Positions 1 through 8,200 of a DNA stretch of 11,502 bases are shown here, piece after piece; position 1 is the first letter of the stretch, and each line of letters begins with the position of its first letter. The notes below the pieces were generated by a model. That model was not told where the DNA came from. It saw only the letters and a list, made by a program, of their open reading frames with translations, and did not search any database. The position numbers were made by a program, and so were the translations under genes. This DNA comes from Prolixibacteraceae bacterium (GTDB taxonomy: Bacteria; Bacteroidota; Bacteroidia; Bacteroidales; Prolixibacteraceae), in contig JAFGGF010000003.1 of assembly GCA_016930735.1 (NCBI GenBank), positions 1-11,502 on the forward strand, read 5' to 3'.

Positions 1-1
1 G

Positions 2-442
2 GTTGAAGGGCGTTACCCTTTCCTCGATTACCGTGTAATTGAGTATTGTGCCCAGCTTCCCGATAATTTTAAACTGAATTTCCTGGATGAAAAATTCCTG
101 CTGAAAAAAGTCAGTAAAGGAATAATTCCCGAATCGATTACCAACAGGTCGAAACAAGCTTACAGGGCGCCAATTGCAGGCAGCTTTTTCGATAAAAATG
201 CTCCCGGATATATTGAAGAAATGCTTTCAGAAAAATCAGTAAATGATTCTTTGATTTTCGATCCAGGAAGAGTGAAAAACCTAATCAATAAAATTAAATC
301 TCAAAATAATGCATCAGAACTAGAAAATATGGCTGTTGCCGGAATTTTATCTACACAACTGATTTACGAACAATTCATAAAAAACTCTGTAAAAACCGAA
401 TCAGGACTCCTGAAAAACATTAAAATTGTAAAAGAAGCATAA
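2..442 (+). CDS. asnB: Asparagine synthase-type amidotransferase, C-terminal part (partial)
   Basis: The reading frame is open from the window edge (frame 2) to a TAA at 440-442, leaving 146 visible residues; the start and the N-terminal glutaminase half lie outside. The visible part matches the end of the ATP-dependent synthetase domain of glutamine-hydrolysing asparagine synthases. It has EGRYPFLDYRV near the cut end (local residues 2-12), then KFLLKKV (31-37), then the late Arg/Lys motif NRSKQAYRAPI (48-58). Known family members activate a carboxylate with ATP and amidate it with ammonia from glutamine, in the cytosol. The KQxYRAP form, rather than the KxGFxxPI form of many housekeeping enzymes, recalls amidotransferases found in biosynthetic clusters; this is from memory and unsearched. 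It lies 45 bases upstream of a carrier-TE gene on the same strand, so a tailoring role is possible. An internal ATG at 221 is not the start, because homology continues upstream of it. Confidence 0.88.
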   Translation, partial: VEGRYPFLDYRVIEYCAQLPDNFKLNFLDEKFLLKKVSKGIIPESITNRSKQAYRAPIAGSFFDKNAPGYIEEMLSEKSVNDSLIFDPGRVKNLINKIKSQNNASELENMAVAGILSTQLIYEQFIKNSVKTESGLLKNIKIVKEA

Positions 443-487
443 ATAGCTGCCATTAAGTCCTGTTATAGCTTTCATACTAATTTTAAG

Positions 488-1507
488 ATGGAAAACTTAA
501 TACCTAATATAGCTATTCAACCTCAAACTGAAATTCAGAAAAAACTTTTCCAAATCTGGTTGGCAAAATTGGGAACCAATGAATTTGGAACTGAAGACAG
601 TTTTTTTGATGTTGGAGGAAATTCATTATTATCTATTCCACTTGTTGAAGAGGTAGAAAAAACCTTCAATAAAAAAATAGATTTATACCGTTTTTTTGTT
701 AGGCCAACTATTGCCGGAATGGAGAAATTAATTTTGGATGACCATTCAACACAAGCAGAAGAATCAACAGAAACCAAATCTGGGAAAAAAGAAATCAGGA
801 ACTTTGCGCCAATAAAAACAAAAGGAAACAGGCAACCTTTTATTATGGTTCATGGCGATAACTGTAATAATTTTATGCCAAAACTTCTCGACAAAGAACA
901 GCCTTACCTCGGATTCCTGCATATTGGCTCCGAAGGTGAAAAATTAGATTTTCCGGATATTCAGACCCTTGCAGCATATTATATCAAACAACTCCAGGAA
1001 TATAAACCCGAAGGGCCCTATTTACTGGGAGGGCATTCCTTTGGGGGGATTATAGCTTATGAAATGGCTAACCAACTTGAACAAAAAGGATTTAAAGTTC
1101 CGCTACTTGTTGTTTCCGACAGCATTATTCCAGATAGAATTCCTGTTTTTGCATTTCGAAAAGGATTCAAACATCGATTTACTTCTGCTGCAAAAAGAAC
1201 ATATTGTAAGCTCCACCTGGCCTTAAAAGAACCTGTTCCGGTTAAATTCAGGAAATTTTATATTCTTGATGCCTATGAAAAACTGGCATGCAATTACAAA
1301 CCGCCCATTTACGATGGTAAATTACTGTTTATCAGGGCAAGTATTAATGAAGGAGAAAATCATTATACACCGTGGTTTAAAGCTGCAAAAAAATTGAAAC
1401 TGACTGAACTGGAAGGATCTCACAACGAAATAATCAACAATAAAGAAACCATAAAACAATATGTTTCAATAATACAGAATGAACTTGATATTTTTAATTC
1501 TGTTTAA
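488..1507 (+). CDS. Free-standing carrier protein-thioesterase didomain (PCP-TE)
   Basis: This 339-residue cytosolic protein has two domains. Residues about 12-85 form a peptidyl or acyl carrier with the phosphopantetheine site DSFFDVGGNSLLS, attachment serine Ser46. After a polar linker (about 86-112), residues 113-339 form a type I alpha/beta-hydrolase thioesterase. Its nucleophile elbow is GGHSFGG (Ser184), the likely acid is Asp211 in VVSDS, and the likely base is His312 in EGSHNEI. Such domains hydrolyse or cyclise a chain held on a carrier. No adenylation, condensation or ketosynthase domain is attached, so the carrier must be loaded in trans, by the NRPS at 1952 or by an enzyme upstream of the window. 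The TE is about 63% identical to the PKS TE at 8297-8641 over 115 residues by hand count, so the two are close paralogues. The ATG at 488 fits the start of the carrier fold; no Shine-Dalgarno is visible. Confidence 0.9.
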   Translation: MENLIPNIAIQPQTEIQKKLFQIWLAKLGTNEFGTEDSFFDVGGNSLLSIPLVEEVEKTFNKKIDLYRFFVRPTIAGMEKLILDDHSTQAEESTETKSGKKEIRNFAPIKTKGNRQPFIMVHGDNCNNFMPKLLDKEQPYLGFLHIGSEGEKLDFPDIQTLAAYYIKQLQEYKPEGPYLLGGHSFGGIIAYEMANQLEQKGFKVPLLVVSDSIIPDRIPVFAFRKGFKHRFTSAAKRTYCKLHLALKEPVPVKFRKFYILDAYEKLACNYKPPIYDGKLLFIRASINEGENHYTPWFKAAKKLKLTELEGSHNEIINNKETIKQYVSIIQNELDIFNSV

Positions 1508-1530
1508 ACCAAAAGAAGAAATAAAAACTT

Positions 1531-1869
1531 ATGATTATTGCAGTTGATTTTGACGGAACAATAGTCGAACATAAATACCCTGAAATCGGGGAAGAAATCC
1601 CGTTTGCATTTAAAACTTTAAAATCGTTGCAGGCATTGGGGCATACACTGATATTATGGACATTCCGATCGGGGAAAGAATTAAATGAAGCTGTTGATTT
1701 CTGCAAAAAAAACGGAGTGGAATTTTATGCTGTGAATAATAATGCACCCGACGAAATATTCGATCCTTCGCTGAGCAGGAAAATTTATGCCGATTTATAT
1801 ATTGACGACAGAAATATTCTGGGATTGCCTGATTGGCTTACCATTTACAAAATGATCAAAAATACTTAG
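1531..1869 (+). CDS. Small capless HAD-superfamily hydrolase
   Basis: A 112-residue protein with all HAD signatures and no room for a cap domain. Motif I is VDFDGT, with nucleophile Asp6 and acid Asp8. Motif II is the Thr in LILWTFRSG (Thr44). Motif III is probably Lys84. Motif IV is the Asp pair in YIDDRN (Asp92, Asp93). This arrangement predicts an Mg-dependent phosphatase using an aspartyl-phosphate intermediate, acting in the cytosol. The substrate cannot be told. The gene starts 23 bases after the carrier-TE stop and is followed by an 82-base gap before the NRPS, so it is probably co-transcribed with the genes before it. Similar small HAD proteins occur alone in Bacteroidota genomes, so it may be a passenger rather than a pathway enzyme. 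The ATG lies directly at the motif I strand, as expected for this family. Confidence 0.85.
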   Translation: MIIAVDFDGTIVEHKYPEIGEEIPFAFKTLKSLQALGHTLILWTFRSGKELNEAVDFCKKNGVEFYAVNNNAPDEIFDPSLSRKIYADLYIDDRNILGLPDWLTIYKMIKNT

Positions 1870-1891
1870 GAACAGAGTTATTAAAATATCA

Positions 1892-1899
1892 TACTTTTG
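1892..1899 (+). promoter_or_regulatory. Candidate Bacteroidota -7 promoter element before the NRPS gene
   Basis: The octamer TACTTTTG matches the TAnnTTTG consensus of the primary sigma factor in Bacteroidota. It lies in the 82-base gap between the HAD gene and the NRPS and would give a leader of roughly 45 bases. The -33 element (normally TTG or TTTG about 20 bases upstream) is poor here; only a TTAGG-like stretch is seen. Such octamers arise often in AT-rich DNA, so this could be chance. If real, it lets the NRPS-PKS-PPTase genes be expressed apart from the upstream genes. Confidence 0.35.
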
Positions 1900-1951
1900 T
1901 TTTCCATTTTTAACTACCAAATAAAATCTCTGTCAAAAAATCCTTTTTCAA

Positions 1952-4900
1952 ATGAATAAATTCAGATTGACAAAAACACAGGAACAATTCTGGATTCTGC
2001 AAAATATTTTTAAGGATAATACGGCCTATAATACACTGGCTGTAATTAAGATCATTGGTATCCCCGATATCGATTGCCTGAATAAAGCCTTTAAACAGGT
2101 TTTGGCAAGGCATGAAATTTTTCGTTCAGTTATCATTAAAGAAAACTCACAACCCTGGTTTATTGAAAAACATAAAACCAACGATTTTTATATTGAAAAA
2201 ATAACATCTGAAAAAGAATTTAATGACCACCTGCCCATATCAGAAGAAATATATGAGGAAATTCACAAACCCTTTATATTATCAGAAGACCAGTTAGTCA
2301 GAATTAAACTTTTTGTTTTTTCAAATAATATTTCTGTTTTGACTATAATTAGCCACCATGTTGTTGCTGATCAAAAGTCGAAAGAAGTGTTTGCCCGCGA
2401 ATTTGCTGAATTTTACAATGCAGGCATAGAAAACAGGATTGCTGATTTACCGTCAAATGTGGTTCAATTCAGTGAACACTCTGAAAAATGCCATACCTGG
2501 TTAAATTCAAAAGATAAAGAAAGAATTTTGGGCAATTGGGAAAATTATCTGAAAAATGATATCAATCCTTTGGAATTGCCAACTGATTATAAAAGGACAA
2601 AGAATCTGAACCTGGAAGGGGAAAGGATGAACTTTGAAATTTCCGGGTCAATGTCAGCAAAGATCGATGATTTTGCAAATAAAAACGGACTTAGCCCTTT
2701 TGTGGTACTGTTAGGAGTTTACAGTATTTTTCTCAGCAGGATAGCAGATAAAAAAGAATATACAGTCGGAATTCCGGTAACAAACAGGTGTTACAAGGAA
2801 ACAAAGGATGTGATCGGTTGTTGTATTAACATTGTTCCGATAAAAATTTCCTTAAGTAGTAACTTCAGCTTTTTGGAACTGATCCGTCAGGTTCGCAGGG
2901 ATTTAATATTCCTGCTACGCAATCAGGAATTGCCCCTGCTGGAATTTAAACAACACCTTCAGGTAGCAAAAGAAGCCGGTATTAATGGTTTATTTCAGAC
3001 CGGTTTTACTTTTGAAAATCCGATGGAATTAAAACTTAAAGGGCTTAAAACACAAGCTTTAAAAACTGAACGTAAAGGCTCACAACTTGAATTATTTTTA
3101 TCGTTTTTTGAACAAAATGGTATTTATAACGGAACATTTGAGTTTGCATCATCTCTGTTTAAAAGCGAAACGATAGAACACTGGAGGGAAATATATATTT
3201 CTATTGCAGAAGCTGTACTGAAGAATCCTGAAAGTTTAATAACAAACCTTAATATCCTGCCCCAATCCGATAAAGATAAACTTACAAAATGGAATTTAAC
3301 TGATGCATGCTATGAAGATTCATTATGCCTTCATCAGAAATTTGAAAATCAGGTAAAAATGACACCTGATAATACAGCACTTATTTATTACGATAAGACA
3401 TTAACATACAATGAGCTGAACATCCATGCAAACCGCCTTGCCCACTTCCTTATTGATAATGGTTTGGAGATTGAAGATAAAGTCGGGATTAGCCTGGACA
3501 GGTCGCTGGAAATGATAATTGCCATTTTGGCAACTTTAAAAGCCGGTGGTGCATATGTACCGATCGACACCCACGCACCCGAAGAAAGGAACAGGATTCT
3601 GAGTGAAGATGCAGGGCTTAAATTTATTCTTACAACACAAAACTCAGCGGTAAATTCAGGATCGCTTTCAGGAATAATAAACCTTGATGACATCCTCAAA
3701 ACAAATATCTCTGAAAAAACATCAAATCCTTCAACAGGTGTACATTCACGGAACCTGGCCTATCTAATTTATACTTCAGGTTCAACCGGAAGACCAAAAG
3801 GTGTAATGATTGAACACCGTTCGGTAATGAATAAAATAGGGTGGATACAAAAAAACTATCCGCTTCAAAAAGGTGAAGTTCTGGTACAAAAAACACCTGC
3901 AACCTTCGACGTTTCAGTCTGGGAATTATTCTGGTGGTTTTTTAACGGCGGGAAGCTTGACCTATTAAAACCTGAAGGCGAAAAAGAACCCAAAGAAATT
4001 GTCAAACGGATTAAAACTTCAGATCCGGCATTACTGATTTTTGTACCTTCTGTTTTCTCATTGTTCCTCGATTACCTGACTGCAACCGGACAGGAACATT
4101 GCCTTCAAAATATCAGGTGGATAATCCTGATAGGAGAAGCTTTGCCAACAACCCTGGTAAACAGGTATAACAAAATTTACCAAGACAAAAAATCTCCTCA
4201 GTTAATAAATACATACGGGCCGACTGAAGCCACAGTAGCAGTTTCATGGTATGAATGCCCGGTAACTGAAAATACAGGCAAAATATATATTGGCAAACCC
4301 ATTGACAATACCAAATTATTTGTAATCAATGCGGAGGAACAGGTACAACCGGTTGGAGTCCCTGGCGAGTTGGTTATAACAGGAGTAAACCTGGCCAGAG
4401 GTTACCGGAATGCGCCTGAACTTACTTCTCAGAAATTTATTAACCTCGAACTACCCGACGGAATTATAACAAAAGCTTATAAAACCGGGGATATGGCAAA
4501 ATGGGATCCTTCGGGGGAACTGGATTTTCTGGGAAGGATTGATAACCAGGTGAAAATACGAGGGATGAGGATTGAACCGGGTGACATTGAAGCTAAACTT
4601 CTGGAACACCCTGATATTAATGAAGCAGCAGTAATTGTGACAAAAGGCAATTCAGAAAATAAAATCCTGTTGGGCTATATCGTTTCTGACAAAAAACTGA
4701 AAGGAAAAATCAGTCAGGTTAAGGAATTTCTGCAGAAAAAGCTTCCGCCACACATGATACCTGCCCAAATTATCGAGATTGACAAGATGCCTTTAACCGG
4801 CAGTGGTAAAATCAACCGGAAACAACTACCGGTTCCGGACTTTAATTCAACAGTCAGTTTTGTTATGCCGTCTTCCCAAATTGAATCACAACTGACAGAA

Positions 4901-5185
4901 ATCTGGAAGGAATTATTGAATCTGGAAAAAATAAGTACGAGTGATAATTTCTTTGACCTGGGAGGCGATTCCATGCTTGCTGTAACCATGGTCACAAAAA
5001 TAAAACAACTGCTTAACCTTGAAGTTGATGTCCTGAAAATTCTCGAATATCCTAACATAAGTGCACTTGCAGGTTTTCTTTCCGAAAAGGAATCGGATAG
5101 TAATGAAATTTTATCAAATATTGAGCAAAGAGCGATGCTCAGGAAAAATCTTAACCGGGCCAGATCAAGAAGGTTTATTTTATAG
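1952..5185 (+). CDS. Single-module nonribosomal peptide synthetase (C-A-PCP)
   Basis: A 1077-residue cytosolic enzyme predicted to activate one amino acid and join it to an upstream acyl or peptidyl donor. The condensation domain (about 5-435) begins at once with its first core motif (LTKTQEQFWILQ) and has RHEIFRS and the catalytic SHHVVADQ (His135, His136, Asp140), where the usual Gly after Asp is Gln. The adenylation domain (about 460-960) shows YTSGSTGRPKG (607-617), NTYGPTE (753-759), YKTGD (843-847), the hinge region GRIDNQVKIRG and the catalytic Lys953 in GKINRKQLP. Hand alignment to GrsA gives pocket residues D-V-W-F-I-I-T-V-A-K. The first Asp supports an alpha-amino acid; I match the code to no known substrate. 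The carrier (about 975-1045) has DLGGDS with Ser1007. A basic tail (about 1055-1077) may dock onto the PKS, which starts 54 bases downstream. There is no epimerase, methyltransferase or TE. Confidence 0.95.
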   Translation: MNKFRLTKTQEQFWILQNIFKDNTAYNTLAVIKIIGIPDIDCLNKAFKQVLARHEIFRSVIIKENSQPWFIEKHKTNDFYIEKITSEKEFNDHLPISEEIYEEIHKPFILSEDQLVRIKLFVFSNNISVLTIISHHVVADQKSKEVFAREFAEFYNAGIENRIADLPSNVVQFSEHSEKCHTWLNSKDKERILGNWENYLKNDINPLELPTDYKRTKNLNLEGERMNFEISGSMSAKIDDFANKNGLSPFVVLLGVYSIFLSRIADKKEYTVGIPVTNRCYKETKDVIGCCINIVPIKISLSSNFSFLELIRQVRRDLIFLLRNQELPLLEFKQHLQVAKEAGINGLFQTGFTFENPMELKLKGLKTQALKTERKGSQLELFLSFFEQNGIYNGTFEFASSLFKSETIEHWREIYISIAEAVLKNPESLITNLNILPQSDKDKLTKWNLTDACYEDSLCLHQKFENQVKMTPDNTALIYYDKTLTYNELNIHANRLAHFLIDNGLEIEDKVGISLDRSLEMIIAILATLKAGGAYVPIDTHAPEERNRILSEDAGLKFILTTQNSAVNSGSLSGIINLDDILKTNISEKTSNPSTGVHSRNLAYLIYTSGSTGRPKGVMIEHRSVMNKIGWIQKNYPLQKGEVLVQKTPATFDVSVWELFWWFFNGGKLDLLKPEGEKEPKEIVKRIKTSDPALLIFVPSVFSLFLDYLTATGQEHCLQNIRWIILIGEALPTTLVNRYNKIYQDKKSPQLINTYGPTEATVAVSWYECPVTENTGKIYIGKPIDNTKLFVINAEEQVQPVGVPGELVITGVNLARGYRNAPELTSQKFINLELPDGIITKAYKTGDMAKWDPSGELDFLGRIDNQVKIRGMRIEPGDIEAKLLEHPDINEAAVIVTKGNSENKILLGYIVSDKKLKGKISQVKEFLQKKLPPHMIPAQIIEIDKMPLTGSGKINRKQLPVPDFNSTVSFVMPSSQIESQLTEIWKELLNLEKISTSDNFFDLGGDSMLAVTMVTKIKQLLNLEVDVLKILEYPNISALAGFLSEKESDSNEILSNIEQRAMLRKNLNRARSRRFIL

Positions 5186-5239
5186 ATTCAGAAAAAATAA
5201 ATATATTACCGCAAACACAAATCAGAATCAAACAAAAGG

Positions 5240-8200
5240 ATGGACGCACAGGATGGCATAGCAATTATTGGTATTGCAGGAAGGTTTCCGGGAGCAGATA
5301 ATGTTGATGAGTTCTGGAAAAACTTACTGGATGGGAAAGATTCGATTTCCCGTTTTACCGATGAACAGCTTCAAAAACATATAGAAAATTACAATCGCCT
5401 GAAAAATAACCCGGATTACGTAAAGGCAAAGGGTATTATCGAAAATATTGAATATTTTGATGCTGCCTTTTTCGGGATCAATCCGAATGAAGCAATGACA
5501 ATGGATCCGCAACAAAGGATATGGCTCGAAACTGTTTGGGATGCGTTTGAAAATGCCGGTTGTAATCCCTTTTCTTATAAAGGTGTTATAGGCGTGTATG
5601 CCGGTGCTTTGCCAAATACGTATCTGTATAATAATATTCTTAAAAATCCTGAATTAAAAGACAGCTTTAACAGCACGTATTCCATGGATTCTTTTCAATT
5701 GATCATTAACAACGATCCGGGGTATATTGCCACAAAAACTGCATATAAATTTAATCTGAAGGGACCAGCTATAAATGTACAGACTGCATGCTCCACATCG
5801 TTGGTAGCAGTTGCCCAGGCCTGTCAAAGCCTGGTCAATTTTGAATCGGACATGTGCGTTGCAGGAGCGGTAAGTGTCAGTTTGCCATACCTTTCCGGGT
5901 ATGTATATCAGAAAGGAGCCATTAATTCAAAAAACGGGCAATGCCGCCCGTTCGACATTGAAAGTAACGGTACTGTTGCCAGCAACGGTTCAGCTGTGGT
6001 TATCCTGAAAAGGCTCGAAGATGCTGTTAATGATAAAGACCATATTTATGCGGTATTAAAAGGGTGGGCAACCAATAACGACGGGAACAATAAGGTAAGT
6101 TTCCTGGCGCCAAGTGTTGACGGGCAGGCCGAAGCAATAATGATGGCACAGGCTTATGCCGAAATTGACCCGGAGGAAATCAGTTATATCGAAGCACACG
6201 GAACAGCAACTCCGCTTGGCGACCCGATTGAAATTGCTGCACTGACAAAAGCCTTCAGAAAAAAAACCGCCAAAAAACAGTTCTGTGCCATTGGTTCTGT
6301 AAAAAGCAATATAGGGCATATTGATGTGGCAGCAGGTGTCGCCGGGCTCATAAAAGCATCATTGTCAGCCTACCACAAAATTATCCCGCAATCAATCCAT
6401 TTTAATGAACCAAATCCTAAAATCGACTTTGAAAATTCACCGTTTTATGTCCAGAAAGAAAAAACTGAATGGAAAAATACCAAAGTTTTAAATATGGGAA
6501 TCAGCTCCTTTGGAATAGGTGGAACCAATGCACATGTAATAATTCAGGAGCCACCTGCAACAAAAAAAACTAATCAAAAGGATACCAGGCCACAACTGAT
6601 ACCTCTTTCTGCAAAATCGGAATTTTCATTGAATAAAAGAAAAAAAGACTTCATCCGGTTTTTAAAGGAAAATAAAAATACAGATATCAACGAATTAGCC
6701 TATACACTTCAAACCGGGCGGAACCACATGCCTTTAAGAAGTTACCTGGTTGCAACCAGCACTTCCATATTATCGGAAGAACAGGTATTTAATGATTACA
6801 TTGATATCGGTATATCTGAAAAAGAAAGAAAAATTGCATTTCTTTTCCCAGGGCAGGGAGCCCAGTACATCAATATGGGGAAAGACCTTTATTTAAACGA
6901 ACCTTTTTGTAAGAATATTTATAACCAGTGTTTTGGTATTTATAAGGAAACAACCGGGAATGACCTCCAAGAAATAATATTCCCTGAAAAAATTACAGAG
7001 GAAAGCGAACAAATCCTTGCCAGGACAGAATTTGCACAACCTGCATTATTTATAACAGAACTGGCTGTAGCCCGGTTTTTAAACGAATTCGGAATTAAAC
7101 CCGATGCCATGATCGGACATAGCATTGGAGAATTTACTGCTGCATGTATCTCAGGAGTATTAAGTGTTGAAGATGCATTAAAAATCGTAATCAAACGTGG
7201 TCAGTTAATGCAAAAAATGCGGGAAGGTTCTATGTTTGCAGTAAAAACAGATGCAGAGAAACTCGAAGGATTAAATTCTGATTTATTTGAAATAGCAGCA
7301 GTTAACGCTCCTGATTTATGTGTAATTTCAGTTCAGAATGAGAACATTAAAAACACGCGGAAATTACTTGATGACCATTCTGTTGAGTCTGTTTTACTGA
7401 ACACTTCACATGCGTTTCATTCGAAAGCATTTGAACCAATTTTGGAAGAATTTGCAGAATATGTTTCAGTTTTTAAACTAAATCCAGTTCAAATACCTTA
7501 TGTTTCATGTTTAACGGGCGAAATTATCGACCAGAAAAATGCAGGCGATCCTGAATACTATTCAAAACAACTGCGTAATCCGGTGCTTTTCAGTAAAGGA
7601 ATTTCCACCATTACAGATAATGAAGACTGGATATTTATAGAAGTTGGCCCCAATACACATTTAACCTCACTTGTTAAAAGGAATAATAAAAAGGCAGGAA
7701 AATCTCCAGTATTCCCTACCCTTTCGAAACCTGACAATAAAAATGAACAGGAAAAACTTACTGGTGTAATCGGGCGGCTTTGGGCAACAGGGAATAACAT
7801 AAATTTTAATTCTTTTTACAAAGAACAACCATATAAGATTGTTTTACCTACTTACCCCTTTGAACGGAAAAGGTATTGGATAGAATCCAATATTCTGGAT
7901 GAAAAAGAACAAAACAACCCTACAGGTTCAGAGGTTCCGGAATATGAAATTCACAGGGAAACCGGAATTATTGAAAAAGAATCAACATTATCTGTACTTA
8001 AAAAGATTTTAATTGACCTGACCGGATTCGATGAAAATACAATTCAGCCAAATGAAACTTTCTCGGATATGGGTATTGAGTCGTTATACCTCACTCAATA
8101 TGCTTCGTTAATAGAAAAAAAGTTCAGGCTCAGAATTGAATTCAGGCAATTAATATATGATTATCCGAACCTGACAACTTTATCAGAATTTATAAAATTA

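Noticed and set aside
462..471. TAGCTTTC as a promoter -7 element before the carrier-TE gene
   Set aside because: It misses the last consensus base and has no convincing -33 element.
1872..1933. Inverted repeat ACAGAG / CTCTGT flanking the HAD-NRPS gap as a terminator or riboswitch
   Set aside because: Only six pairs around a loop of about 50 bases, without a U-tract; expected by chance.
3388..3699. Antisense open frames inside the NRPS and PKS genes
   Set aside because: They lie opposite strongly conserved domains and show no recognisable motifs; they are shadows of the coding strand.
5061..5261. Overlapping frame spanning the NRPS end and PKS start, as evidence of a frameshifted single NRPS-PKS gene
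   Set aside because: The NRPS carrier and tail are complete in their own frame and the PKS has a good start; the other frame shows no domain.
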